From: Stemphylium vesicarium
Lineage: Eukaryota > Ascomycota > Dothideomycetes > Pleosporales > Pleosporaceae
Assembly (NCBI GenBank): GCA_004380135.1
Contig: QXCR01000009.1
Span: 248,001-312,000 of the forward strand
Length of the DNA stretch: 64,000 nucleotides
Reading direction: 5' to 3'
This document shows, piece after piece, positions 11,728-23,560 of this stretch (positions within the stretch are counted from its first letter, which is position 1; every line of letters begins with the position of its first letter). Position numbers and translations under genes: made by a program. The notes beneath the pieces were generated by a model. It was not told the origin of the DNA and did not search any database. It saw only the letters and a list, made by a program, of their open reading frames with translations.

Positions 11728-12520
11728 GCAATCGAAAATGGCAGGCCCATCTTGCGCAAGACCATGAGCGAGCGCTGTGCGAATCGTGGTAAGATAGGTC
11801 GAGGGCTTTGATATATGGGATGAGCTTCGCGCAACATGGGCCTTTCGACTGTACGATGAGCTGCTTGAAGGGCTACAATCAGCATGGCCCTGCGACAGCC
11901 AGCCGCCTAGATTGTGTCAGCTTAATTTGCCTACCGCCCTTCCCATTCGTCAGAAGCTATCATAAACAAGGCGCATTGACTGCATTCAGTTAGGATGGTA
12001 TGCCTCCACGATACGGCCGGCGCCAAAACTGCGCGACATTCAGCTTCGAATTCACAAGCCTACTCAGGCAGGGGCCAGAACTCCAAAGACGGGACGGCAC
12101 GCCTGCTCAGCTGACCCGCCAAGGAAGCCAAGATGCCAGCTCAAATTTCGCGGCTTACAACGATTGGTCGGGCAACTCCTGCTATTGGGTTAGACGTCGC
12201 GACGTCACAGATCACTACAGCAAGCCCAAAGCAGGCTGTGTTGGCGATCTTACTCGGGTTTCCAGGCTGTGCAAGTGTGCTGCCTGACCAGCCTTGCATC
12301 AACGGCTTCGTCTAAGTCGACCACACCGCTCGCGATACATAAATATGATTCGACCCAGTATTCTTTATTAAAAGCCGATATACACGTTGAAGTTGTACCA
12401 ACGGGATATTCATCTCCATACCAATCCTCTCATTGACAGTCATCTGCCCGGATCCGACACCCAAACCCACAACATCACCATCCACATCACCAACGGCTTG
12501 AATTCCTACCATCACCAACA
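11728..12520. other. Intergenic, promoter side of small secreted protein gene
   Basis: No gene seen. The last 150 bp are CA/TC-rich, as is usual before fungal start codons. Confidence 0.45.
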
Positions 12521-12829
12521 ATGAAGCTCATCGCATCAACAACCCTCCTCCTCGCGGCCCTTGCCCTCGCAAGCCCCGCACCAGAAGCCAATCCACACGC
12601 AGTCGCAGACCGCTACAGCACAGTCGAAGCACGCAAAGCCGAAGCTGCACTAGACATGTATCTCAGCAAGCGCGCGACCGGCGGGGGAAAAGGCGGAAAG
12701 GGAAGCGGAGGAGGCGGAAGTTCAAACGACACAGAAGGCGCTGCCTCGGATTTGCTTTCACCCAGTCGAGCGCTGCAGGTCGGTGCGCTGGGTCTGGGCG
12801 TGCTGGAAGTTGTGAGGCTATGGGCATAG
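12521..12829 (+). CDS. Small secreted, probably GPI-anchored Gly-rich protein
   Basis: A single exon of 102 residues. A clear signal peptide (MKLIASTTLLLAALALASPAP) is followed by a charged stretch ending in LSKR, a possible kexin site. A Gly/Lys/Ser-rich linker (GGGKGGKGSGGGGSSN) follows, and the protein ends in a hydrophobic C-terminus (LQVGALGLGVLEVVRLWA) with nothing charged after it except one Arg. This fits a GPI-attachment signal with an omega site in the small residues before it. No Cys residues are present. The role is unknown; the cell wall or membrane surface is the likely location. Confidence 0.75.
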   Translation: MKLIASTTLLLAALALASPAPEANPHAVADRYSTVEARKAEAALDMYLSKRATGGGKGGKGSGGGGSSNDTEGAASDLLSPSRALQVGALGLGVLEVVRLWA

Positions 12830-13716
12830 AAACGTTGGTGTGAGTGGAGGTTAGGGAGGGGGCTGGGAGGGAGGGGGGGTGCTGTTTAGTGAGTGGTAGG
12901 GGACCGGAGTTGGGGGTGCGGTATGGGGGAGTGCGGAGTGCGGAGTGCGGAGGGTTGCGTTGTTCGTAGCTTATACTTTCCATGGCCGGAAGAATTCCCT
13001 TCGCTATTGCGTTTGGGGATGTAGTAGAGATACGATTTTCAAATCTATGATGTTCAGCTCCAGCATCTTGTTCGGCGGTAGGCCTGCTACGTCAGTCAGC
13101 GTCTGTGACGCTGCCGACAAGTTCTCACCATGCGCACGAGTCGATCTGATCTAAATTGGCTCTTACTACTGATTCCACACCGCATGGCGCTTCATGAATA
13201 GATCTCAATGCTGGCATGGCTGAGCCTTGCGGGGTGGAATGAAGATCTTCTTCCCGGGCACCAGCCACGGATTGAAGCACAGCCACGTTGTGGTGGCTAG
13301 TCACTTGATACGGTAGGCAGACAGATCGTGGCGTTTGCACAGCCATACTGTCAAGTCTAAGTAAGAAGATGGAGCAATGCAACGTATCATACTATGCATG
13401 CTTAATTATCGCAGGTTTTGTAAAGTCTTATAACATATCCTAGGCATAGGGCTAGGCTAGCAGTATGTGTTCAACATGCAAGTCAGGGAGTTATGATGTG
13501 AAGTGTGGAGAACATTAAGATTGATATATAATTGTCAAGAAAAGCCGCTGAAAAAGATCGGAATGAGAATAAACGCCTAGCAATGCAACTATGCCCCGCC
13601 CCTTTTTGAACGCTACGCTATGCGAATCTTTCCGGATCCCAAGTCCAAGAAGAAAAACACTTTTCTGTTATGCAGGAAAAAAAGACTCTCCCTTTCATCA
13701 TGCATTGATTCATAAA
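12830..13716. other. Intergenic between convergent genes
   Basis: Contains a (GTGCGGA)3 tandem at 12931-12951 and a G-rich stretch near 12850-12880. No gene is supported. Confidence 0.5.
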
Positions 13717-15342
13717 CTAAAGAAACTTGTTGACCATCTTCTTCCAGCCGCTTGCGGAGGATTCCTCCCAAGTTTCTGAAATTTCGTCTTCGAACTTTCC
13801 GGTGAGGAGGTCGGCTTCGATGGGGCGGATGAACTTGCTCCTGGTGACGATCTTGTGGCCGAGGTAGAGTACGGTGAAGAGAATCAAACTGATGTATGCG
13901 ATGAAGAAGTCCTCCGTGCTCCAGGGAACGAAGGCGGTGAAACCCTGGGTGATGGTGATGATGGCGCAGAAAGTGACACCGTAAATGGCGAGGGGGCGGC
14001 CTCCCCAAGACTTGAAGGGAAGGGTGTCGCGGTCGATGTTCTGGGCCTGGAGGGCGCGCATGAAAGCGATGTGGCAGATCAAGACGCAAGTCCAGGCGAT
14101 GAAACCAGCAACGGAGACGATGTTGAGTAGCCAGTTAAAAGCTTGCTCGCCGTTGGAGCTGAGGTTCATGTAGGCTAGAAGTCCCATGGCAGATGTAACA
14201 ACGGTTGCCCAGTATGGGACTCCACGCTTGCTGGTAGCCTTGAGGATGGCGGGAGCACAGTTCTCCTCGGCGAGACCGACAAGGATACGGCTCCCAGAGT
14301 AAACGTTGGAGCTAGCGGCAGACAAGACGACAGTGAGAAGAATTGCGTTGAAGATATCGGGTAGAGCGGAAACACCGGCGAGTTGGAAGGCAATGACCAT
14401 GGGCGATGAACCGGCGTTGGTGGCACCAATTGCAAGTGCCTCGTTGTCGTATGGTACTAGGATGCCGACGAAGAAGATGGTGAATACGAAAAGAATGAAG
14501 ATGCTCCAGAAGGTCTTGCGGATGGCCTGGGGCATAGTCACACGCGGGTTTGCTGACTCTCCAGCGCCAATAGCGCAGAGCTCGGTACCCTGGTAGGCAA
14601 AACCAGCCTGGATGAGAACTGCCCAGAAACCAACGAACTTCGCAGTAGCCTCATCAGCAGCAAGGTATGGGGCGAAAGCGCCGGGGGAGTCCCAGTACTT
14701 GAAGCCGATGTAGCCTTGAGCACCGACTCCAGCGTTCATGCAGATAGCATAGATCCAGAAGCCGACAAGAGCGACGACCTTGATGAGAGCGAACCAGAAT
14801 TCGAATTCTCCGAAAATGTCGACGGGCAGGAAGTTGACGGCGGTGATTGGTACCCAGAAGATGGTAATGAAGATACCAATGCTGAGGTCAGAATTCCACC
14901 ATTGGATAATTAGGCCAGCCGCTGTCAGTTCGAGCGCGTACGTGATTGACCACGAGAACCAGTAGATCCATCCCATGGAGAAACCGAGCGAGGGGTCAAC
15001 GAATCGAGCAGCATATTGCGTGAATGCACCGGAAATAGGGAGGTAAGTGGCCATCTCAGCCAGACTCAGCATGACCGAGTAGACCAGGGTACCAACGAAA
15101 ACATAGGCCAGGAGCGCTCCAGCGGGTCCAGCGGTAGCAATTGAGCCTCCGCTGGCAATGAAGACACCTGTGCCTACTGTTCCACCGATAGCGACGAACT
15201 GCAAGTGTCGAGATGACAGCTTGCGCTGCAGTTCCTCCTTGGGAGGAGCGGTCTGCTTCTCAAGATCGCTCCCTGAATGAGGGACCGACTTGTCTGACCG
15301 GTGGTCCATCTTGGGCGTTATTTGGTCAGCAGCGGATGCCAT
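13717..15342 (-). CDS. Amino-acid permease (YAT/APC family)
   Basis: A single exon of 541 residues, beginning at an ATG with a polar N-terminal tail of about 40 residues. The first helix carries GGTVGTGVFIASGG, the substrate-backbone-binding region of the family. About 12 transmembrane segments follow, with the fungal signatures AGFAYQGTELCAIGAGE and the helix 8 region AASSNVYSGSRIL. The C-terminal tail (KFEDEISETWEESSASGWKK) resembles the regulatory ends of Gap1/Dip5-type carriers. It is a proton-coupled amino-acid importer at the plasma membrane; substrate preference cannot be read from sequence. Length and motifs are normal for the family, and the gene shows no damage. Confidence 0.93.
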   Translation of the reverse strand: MASAADQITPKMDHRSDKSVPHSGSDLEKQTAPPKEELQRKLSSRHLQFVAIGGTVGTGVFIASGGSIATAGPAGALLAYVFVGTLVYSVMLSLAEMATYLPISGAFTQYAARFVDPSLGFSMGWIYWFSWSITYALELTAAGLIIQWWNSDLSIGIFITIFWVPITAVNFLPVDIFGEFEFWFALIKVVALVGFWIYAICMNAGVGAQGYIGFKYWDSPGAFAPYLAADEATAKFVGFWAVLIQAGFAYQGTELCAIGAGESANPRVTMPQAIRKTFWSIFILFVFTIFFVGILVPYDNEALAIGATNAGSSPMVIAFQLAGVSALPDIFNAILLTVVLSAASSNVYSGSRILVGLAEENCAPAILKATSKRGVPYWATVVTSAMGLLAYMNLSSNGEQAFNWLLNIVSVAGFIAWTCVLICHIAFMRALQAQNIDRDTLPFKSWGGRPLAIYGVTFCAIITITQGFTAFVPWSTEDFFIAYISLILFTVLYLGHKIVTRSKFIRPIEADLLTGKFEDEISETWEESSASGWKKMVNKFL

Positions 15343-18300
15343 ATTGTAGGTGCGTCGGCGGTGGACCCGGCGATTAGGGCTTGACGTTCAAAAGACGACG
15401 ACGACAACAACGAGAGTAGCGATGTATACGATGAGTGTGAAGCGCGCAAAAAAAGCCAGGACCACAGACAATATTTCAATCAAATTTCACATCCACAACA
15501 GGTGGAGTCATCGCGCAATACTCCATGACCCGTCTCGTTAGCCGTCGGCGTACTCCACGCTCTGGAGTGCCCGTCGACTGTCCAAATTTTCATCCTCGGT
15601 CCACTTGGCGGGCAACCTCGTCGCATTTCCGCGCAGGATGCAGAAGTTGAACCGTGATGGTAGCATGATCGAAATTTTCGAGCCAGGATGCCGTCGGCTA
15701 CGAGCGGGTCCGCGCCGCCTGTTCGCGTCTGGCTTGCACGCAGCGGTACAAGTGTGTGGCTTATCGGCGGGTTTAACGATTGAAATGTGTCGCCGCTGTC
15801 GCGTCAAGCTTCCGACGGCTCCCAGCAAGAAAAATCTGCAGCTTAGCCGTATCATTATTGGGGAACCTGGTGGCGGCTGAATGCCTTTGGGTATAGCGTG
15901 AGGGCCGGCCCATCGTCGGGTCACGGCCTTGGCGACGCGCGAATCAGATGCTACTCCATCGGAAAACATTGTTGACTCTATCACGACATTTCCGCGAATG
16001 AATTTTCGCTGCAAGTGACTCAATTTTACATCTGGTGGCTGTAGCAGATTCTTTTCAAGCTCTTCCTTCAGGCAGCATCGTCGGTTGACTCCGATGTAAC
16101 GTCGTGTCAGGTGACACCACGAACCGCTTTGCATTCTACCAGACGTCGCGATTGATCGCTGTACACTAAGCATCAAGGAGAAATATGCACAAATGAATGA
16201 CAATACGCATCTCCTTCTAGATTGCAGGGTGTCCAAGATTACGATCAACGAGATCTGCGCGCGTTCATCACCTCGGCCTTCTCTTCTTGGGGAAGATCAG
16301 TAGGGTTGGTACTCATCTTGGAGCTTTCCTCATCACCTCCAATGCTCTAGAGTCCGAGATGTATACTATCGTTTAGTCATACATTAACCGTAGTCCATAC
16401 ACTAGACCCCGGATTCTACAACCCGTATGCACTCCAGAACGTATTGTCCGACTGGTGCACTTGGACATGGTTCGCAGCCGAGCTGTCGCCGGACCTGTCA
16501 AGGCCCATTCTGGGGTTTTCCCAGCGTTTGCAAGCGGTCTGGAGTAATCTGGGGTTAGTTCGCTAGTCGTGTCAGGTACTGTTCTTCCATTTCCAAGGCT
16601 AGCACTGTCACTCATTTTGATCTTGTCTTTCCATAACACAGTTTTTGTTCGTATTGGCTAGCTCTATTGCAGTTCAGTCGTTCGTTGAGATTTGCGTCTA
16701 CTGCTAGTACGGTCGATGACCTTCGTCGCTGTTGACGATAACATATGCATCAAGATGTGACAGAGCTGGTAGATTGTCATCAAGCAATCCCCGTACGAAA
16801 GTCTCATGAACACAGCTTGATACAGACTTCGATCTGTCTGCTCGATTAGATCCTTCTCACTGGGAGTCCCTTTTCTAAAGAGTGTTTGGAGTTGTCAGAT
16901 ACAATCGGTCTTCGGTCGAATGGAAACATGGCTTTGGACTCTTGGAGTCCTCAGAAGGTCGCTCATTAAGCGGAATTAACGGAACTGAGGGCTTATACCT
17001 ATCATATTACGAAGGCGCCAGCTCGACCTTGCCAACATGCAGTCACATCCAAAATGAGTGTCGAACACACCATTCCAAAGAGTTGAAAACTCTAATTGGC
17101 TAGGGGATTGGCTTCGCCAAAAGCCAACCTGCAATGACCAACTTTGATCAGCAGTACGAAAACGCGGATCATTCCAATGTTGGGACGATGCAGTTGGAAT
17201 TCATGCCCATGGATGCTTGGTCCCGTCGATGTTAAGAAGCAAAGAGAAATAGTCGTTTTGTAGGAGCCACAGGCATCGAAAGCGTTCTTTCGGTCCGCTG
17301 CAGTGATAACCAGACACCCAGAGACGATTTACACGTTTCTTTTCAAACAAAACTGGTGGAATCCTTCCTGACTTTTGGGTGATTGAGCGACATCTGCTAT
17401 TGAAGCATCGCCATGTCGATGAAGCCGTCGCACTTCTGCCTCGCGAATCTTGCCCGAGAGATGCTGCCATGTTCAAGCAGCGGCATTCAGTCACCGATAT
17501 GCGGTAGCTTCACGGCCTACAAGTCCTCTTTGTTACAGCCTCCAGAAACACCGGAAAGACCGACAAGAAGGCAGATTCAAAGCGACATCCATGATTATGG
17601 GCGCTGCAGGATCCGTTTCGACAACAATATTCGGTATCAGCACACCTTAGCCGCGAGTTTCTCACTCACGCTTTTCGCCGCGGAGATCGGTAGGCGTTAC
17701 ATGAAAGAGCTGCTCGATCCGTCAAGCAGAGCATCGAGAGCGGCCAAATACTGATCCTGATGGCAGTCCCGTACGGGGCGAAGGCAATGTGCTGGCAATG
17801 CTTTGGAAAAATTCGCACTCTGGCTAATATATGTAACAGCGAGAGTTTGAACCAGTTCTACTCGCCCACAAGGGATGAAGTCATCCATTTGCCGGCTCTC
17901 GCCAGCCACGGAGGGTTTCGTGAAATGTTCGAGAAGCCGCATACTGTTAGCCTTCTAATCTAAATCCGCCTTCGCTCTTATTAGCTTCGCTTTGACAACT
18001 CACTAAACACTAATGTCCTGTGTCAGTCAAGGCGGGTGTTGACGGGAGCTGTTGCAAATGGTTACTAATAGTGTTGTGGGCTACGGCGTAGTCCCTTGCG
18101 GCACTTTCCGTCCAACGATCTCACCCAAGACGATCGCAATAGAAGCTGCGTACTATGTGATGACAAGGTTTCTTTGATAAACAAAGCCCAACGCACGAAC
18201 AAATGTTCCTTCGTACAGAGCAACCTACGCGGCCATCTCTCGTAACGATGCAGGAGAACACTCACCAACACGCTGGCGAGTCTTCCACGTCGCATAGCCT

Positions 18301-20145
18301 CCACTATACCTACCGTCTCCACCTACCGAGCATCCGCTCCGACTTTCCTCGCCCCTTGCGCCACCAGAAACAAGGATGTAAGCCTCGCGTAGACTGCGTC
18401 GCGTGGAAAATTGCAACTCGCCTCAAAATGCCCTTATGGAGTACTGCACAGGATAAAAGCAACGAAGCAACTATCGCGATTGGTCGAGAGTGAAAATAAT
18501 GATGTAAATCGCTGAGATCTTGCTGTGCTGTTCAGGAACAAGGTCGAGGTGTGACGTAGATCGACGGAAGCGAGCCCGGGCTGTCAGGTCTGGAAAGGGC
18601 AAAGCGCAGACAAGTGGGGCACAACGGCCGACTGGGCATGCAACGTTCCGTCCTTCTCCTTTTTCACATCGTCCCCTTGGACGGGGTTTCCATGTCGCCG
18701 CATGCTGGAATGTACGTCCGGATGTTTGGGGCCGAACATTTGCGACATCGTACGGCATTTGCGTTCAGAGTGTACGGCATAAGGCCAAGATGGCCTGAAA
18801 ACAACAGAGAATTTAGGCAGTGTTCAGCAGTGTTTTGGAAGTCCCTATAGAGTCTTATCCTTGTGTTATATCACCCGCTAACCGAGCCATCGCCAGGTTT
18901 TCGTCAATGTCCCGCAGTTTAACTTGGATATTGATTCTAGAATCCTATCCGTTACGGGGCCCTGATCCCCTCTAGCTCTGCGTTTTCGATTGCTCACTGG
19001 ACGCACCCCTATCACCGTCACCCACATGGCTCAACGGGGCGCTCATGTCCTTGACTGACATTTTTTTCGCCACTGTTTACCGGTGTTGATGATCAACTTG
19101 CAGAGATCTACCGGTTGCTAAAGAAAGAACATTGCATTGATCGTATGATGTGGATAAATTCCGGAGTTTCGCCTCCACCGGCTTGATCGTTCAGTGTGAA
19201 GAAGTTGCCATCAAAACACACACAAACACATCGCATTGACAACTCTACTAGTGGCAAAGTCGTACAAGTCGCAATCGTGGTTCCTAAACAATACTTTTTG
19301 CATATGTTTGGCGTGGTCACGTCGACGTCGGAGATGAGCATTATGCGACTTTGTGAATAAGTACTCCGTTAGCCGGTACCCCAGCTCCAACGACGTCACC
19401 GATGCCGGAGCCTCAGAACCTGGGCAGCGTCCGCTGTCCTATGATCCCACACCGGGAATGCCGCAGAGCTCTTTGAGCGGCTGCAAGAGGACGATTGTGC
19501 ATACAGCCATGTATGTCGTACGTACATCCTGCAGCAAGACTACGCGCCGGGGCGCAGCCAAAAGATGCTCAATGTGTATACACGTCGCGCTGGGCTCCAG
19601 ATCCCTTCCACGAACAGTCAAACGCCCGGAGTTGATCTACGCTCCACATCTGGGCCGTTCTTAATGCTATGGCAGCTCTAGCCGGCACGTTTCAAGATCA
19701 ACAGCCCTAGCGGACTCTCCGCCCTCGCTACCAGCCAGTCAGGATGATCAGCCAGGAACAATAAAGCTGTAATAGTCTTCGATCGACGTCACTTCTGCCT
19801 GGGTTCAGACTGGCCATGAAGAAGTTAGGGACGCCAGGTGGGCCCGTCACCATTATTGTGACCCATTATGGACGTGCACTCACCGTTACTCCCCTGACCG
19901 ATGACGATCGTCCTTCTTGGGCATGCCAATGTCTGATGACGATGAGCAATGCGAGCAGACGGTGCATACAGCCTGGAATGAAACTTGGATAGACTGGTGT
20001 AGCAAAAGGTATAAAGAGGGAAGTAAGTGCTCGACAATTGACCCTCATCACACTCATCCAACTCACATCAACTACAACAACCTCAGCAACAGTTCAAACC
20101 AACACATCTACTTTCCAAAGAAACCACCAAACATCAACCTTCAAC
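15343..20145. other. Gene-poor stretch of 4.8 kb
   Basis: No open frame here has a recognisable domain, good codon pattern or splice structure. The longest (15538-16248, minus) is Arg-rich and looks like a chance frame next to the permease promoter. A small hairpin (TTGGCTT/AAGCCAA arms) lies at 17109-17128. I saw no transposase motif, terminal repeat or tRNA. The last 150 bp are the hydrophobin promoter and leader. Confidence 0.5.
20010..20015 (+). promoter_or_regulatory. TATA box of hydrophobin gene
   Basis: TATAAA lies about 130 bp before the hydrophobin ATG and is followed by a CA-rich leader. Position and sequence suit a strongly expressed fungal gene. Confidence 0.5.
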
Positions 20146-20504
20146 ATGCAGTTCACTATCACCGCCGTCCTCGCTTTCGCCGCCACCGCTGCCTTCGCTG
20201 CCCCCCTTGAGGAGCGCCAGGCCGGCCTCTGCTCTTCCGGCACCCCCGTGTGCTGTGCTACCGATGTCTTGAACCTTGCCAACCTCGACTGCGCTCCCCG
20301 TACGACATCTCTTTCCCTTCGTACAACTTGAACATGATCGCTAACCTCTTCACAGCTAGCACCACCCCCGCTGGCGTCAACGAGTTCATCGACACCTGCT
20401 CTGCTGAGGGCCAGCAGGCCAAGTGCTGCCTCGTCCCCATCCTCGGCCAGGCTCTCATCTGCTCCGACGTTAACCCCACCGCCGACGCCAACACCACTGC
20501 TTAA
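20146..20504 (+). CDS. Class II hydrophobin
   Basis: Two exons, 20146-20299 and 20356-20504, give 100 residues. A signal peptide (MQFTITAVLAFAATAAFAAP) is followed by ERQ and the mature chain. Eight Cys occur as C-x6-CC-x11-C-x16-C-x8-CC-x10-C, which is the class II pattern except that the first spacing is shorter than the usual 9-10. The blocks VCCATDVLNLANLDC and AKCCLVPILGQALIC are typical. Known: these small amphipathic proteins are secreted and self-assemble at air-water interfaces, coating aerial hyphae and spores. The intron sits after the third Cys cluster. A TATA box lies at 20010. Confidence 0.95.
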
Positions 20505-20931
20505 GCGGCTTCTCTCCGAACTCATTCCCGGCGCGGCGCGAATAATGTATGATACCAGATTAGGTCGTGGCCGGGTGGTTTAGCACTTGTACAACATTTG
20601 TTCTTTAAGATAATTGGGTATTTTAGTGGTGATTCTTTAATACGAGACTTCACATGGAATCATTCTCTACTTGTTGATGTGATCGCGTACTTTTAATTAA
20701 CTACTTGATCGCCGCATAGTGAAGTTAGATATCTGGCACTAAACCTGAACTTATAGGTATCTTCGCACATGATCCGATCGCTGTAACTCCGAAAACAGAA
20801 GACAAAGGGAAATATTAGTACATCCTAACACGAGACACCGACAACGCCAGAAGGCGCAAAAAGCAGGACAGCGTAAGAGCACTAAAGACAGCAACCAACA
20901 ACGCCAATGAACCAAACCAAAACACACACAA
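20505..20931. other. Intergenic, 3' side of hydrophobin
   Basis: AT-rich 3' flank with several AATAA-like tracts; no gene seen. Confidence 0.5.
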
Positions 20932-22962
20932 TCAGTTCTTAGCCTTCTTCTTCTTCGGCAATCCCAACCACTCAGAACTCGCATCATTCCAAGCAATCTT
21001 CAACGGCCCATACTTGTCGGGTCCGTACTCAGTACGCAGCACACCCCAAACCTCCTTATCATCCTTGATGTGATCGCGAAAGTACAAGCAAGCCTGGTAC
21101 CACTGATCGGCCGAGCCCCAAGTATCAAGATCGGTGCACTTGTCCGTCAGAGCACCCGCCTGCTCGATCAAATCGTGATCTCGCCGAGCAGGGGATCCGT
21201 GCCCAGCTTGTCCTCGCCGGACTTCTTGTTGTCGCGCGCCTGCAGGCGGAGGATGACGAATGCGCGCTTGAAGCCTGCAGTGAAGCTCTCGAGAAGGTCT
21301 TTTACGTCGCGTGCTGTGACGACCAAGGGGCGGTTCTGTGGCAGGACGAGGCGGCCCATCATTGAGTGCGACCAGAGCTTTAGTATGCCGCGCGGCTGGG
21401 GCTGGGCCAGGCGAAGGACTTCCAGCTTAGGGTGTTGAGTATGGAATTGGGCTGCTTGGACCAGTCTGGGCCGTCGAAGTTGGGGACGCCGGGAGTAGAA
21501 GAGGTGGGTTGCGGCTGCTGAGGTGGAGGCCTCTGGTGGGGGCGGGCGGTCCTCGATGCGCGCTGTGGAGTCTTTCTGATGGCTGTTGAGGGGTTTCTGA
21601 TGGCTGGACTATGGTAGGAGCCGGGACAGTCATCGGCTGCTGCTGGGGCTGAGGCTGAGGCTCGGGTTCAGGTACAGGCGGCGGGGTGAACTGGAACTCC
21701 CTGAGCAGACTTCCCAAACCAAGCCAAACAGCAAAGTAATGATACCTCCTGATGAATTCAGGCACCCTGCTATCCGGATGGTGAAGGAAGTCCCACACGT
21801 ACGGTGAAAGCGCGTTCCAAAAAGTGAGAATCAAATTCGTCCAGATGAGTTGATCAAAAGGGAGATTGATCAAACCACCTGGAAAGAAGACCTCGAGGTG
21901 CAGTTTTTCAATGTCCATGTAGTCCAGAATGAGGGTGGCTGGAGCCTTGTAACCAGATCCGTTGCAGAAGGCCTGGATGAAGATCTCAATTTGCGCTTGG
22001 AGCATCAGCTCCGTCTGAGAGAGCAGAAATGACGCATGCTTGCGCATGGTTTCGGGAGATGGGAGGTTGAGGGGCTGGACCAGCGGGACAGCTACAGCGT
22101 CTTGGGATGGTGGCGGCTGGGGAGGTTGTGGGGGAGCCTGGGGCATTCCTGTGACTTGAGGCGTAGGAGAGAAGTGGTACTGCGGAGGAGGTGGAGGGGC
22201 AGCAGGGGCGATGCGAGCGGGTGGTTCGACTACCTTACGGACAGGCGCGACAGCCACATGTCGGTCTACCGGCGCCGGCTTGGCCTCGACAGCGCGCTTG
22301 TCGTCTTAAAGGTCCGATGATGCCTTCACTACCGGCTTCACCAGGGCCCCTGTAGTCTTCGGAGCAGTGGGCCTTGCCGCGGGGACTGGAGGTACAAACC
22401 GGTGGTGTCGTGCGCGGTAGTGTTTCCGGGAAGGCGCAAATAACTCACTGGTGCCGCAGAAGTTTTTGAAGGGGAAAACGACAGGCGGCGGAGTGAATGT
22501 AGCCATTATCGGCTTTGGTCGCGGTGGTGGTTATGGTGTGGTGAGAGGCGTTGGGGAGCTTGGAGGAGCTGGAGGAGGACTGGGAGAAGTAGGCATGATA
22601 GCTCCCTTCGACTCTTCTCTTTCGGCGGAGTCTTCAGGATACTTCGGGTAGCCATCGTTGAAGAGCCAATCGAAGAACTCATCCAGGGAGAAGTTGAAGC
22701 GTACGCAAAGTACAAAGGTGGCCATGAAGAGAATGAGGAAGGAGATGAGGTAGTAGGGGACTTCCTCCGCGTTCTCCGTGAAATAAGTGCGGATCTCGTC
22801 GTAGATTTCCCACTACAGAAAGTCGACAAAGTCGCTGTACATCCCGGTGACCATGGAGAAGACGCTAGGGGCCTTGAGGTAGACTTTCATCGACGCGACA
22901 GAGGTCTTTAGGTGGGCAGCCAGCTTGAGCAGGAGCAAAAAGAGGGGTATGAGGTCCCACAT
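20932..22962 (-). pseudogene. Proline-rich membrane protein gene, decayed
   Basis: I do not recognise the family. From an ATG at 22962 the frame gives a hydrophobic start (MWDLIPLFLLLLKLAAHL), a second membrane segment (VPYYLISFLILFMATFVL), a long Pro-rich region, a hydrophobic/aromatic region (LIWTNLILTFWNALSPYVWDF), another Pro/Gln-rich linker and a C-terminus ending LGLPKKKKAKN. The same frame is interrupted by TAG at 22813-22815 and TAA at 22306-22308. After about 21600 the apparent coding sense passes through at least three frames (NFDGPDWSKQPNSILNTLSW, then LWSHSMMGRLVLPQNRPLVV, then ALTDKCTDLDTWGSADQWYQ), implying several indels. I found no acceptable introns that remove these breaks. 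The continuing sense codons between breaks suggest recent loss. Confidence 0.65.
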
Positions 22963-23560
22963 CTTGTTGGCGATGCGAAAGCTCGCCAGTGACTGCGGTA
23001 GCTTTGGACGTGCAGACAAAGCGCTGACACTTCTTTCGTGAATGAAGTAGGGCCTATAATAGCAGAAGAAGTATTGAAATCTGTGAGGCTGGTCACAGGC
23101 TGGCTCAGTCAAAGTCTGGTGTGGGATGTAGATGGTGCGGTGGTGGGCGACAACAGCGAATGCTTTGATTGCGACTGTGGGCTGTCCGTGCCAGGGCCTT
23201 CGTCATTGTTGCGATAATCTTCTGTTATCGCCAAGCAGAAGCGATTCGAAATCCGATGTGCGGAGATGAAAGCAAACGGAAAGCTTGGCGTGTGCGGTGG
23301 GAGGGAGTGAATAGGTGAGTGAGCAATCGCAACCGCCCAGTTAGGAAGCCGAACCACACTGAATTTATACGCATCTGATAGAGACAGAAGGGAAGTGGTA
23401 GGGAACGAGAGCTGCAAGCAGAAGAATGCGCGAGATAGTCAGGAGTAAACAATGGTGACTGGATGAAGATGAAAGGTGCGTGAACATTCCCAAACCTATG
23501 ACAGCAGAGAATATATAGACACTGAATTAGACACTGCAAAACTCACAGACGTCGAACACA
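22963..23560. other. Former promoter region of the decayed gene
   Basis: Sits upstream of the relic at 20932-22962 and downstream of the reductase gene. No further gene is supported. Confidence 0.4.

Noticed and set aside
15538..16248. 236-residue minus-strand frame upstream of the permease
   Set aside because: Arg/Ser-rich, with no domain or signal and no splice structure; probably chance.
17109..17128. 7-bp hairpin as a terminator or attachment site
   Set aside because: Too short and isolated in a eukaryotic intergenic region to mean anything by itself.
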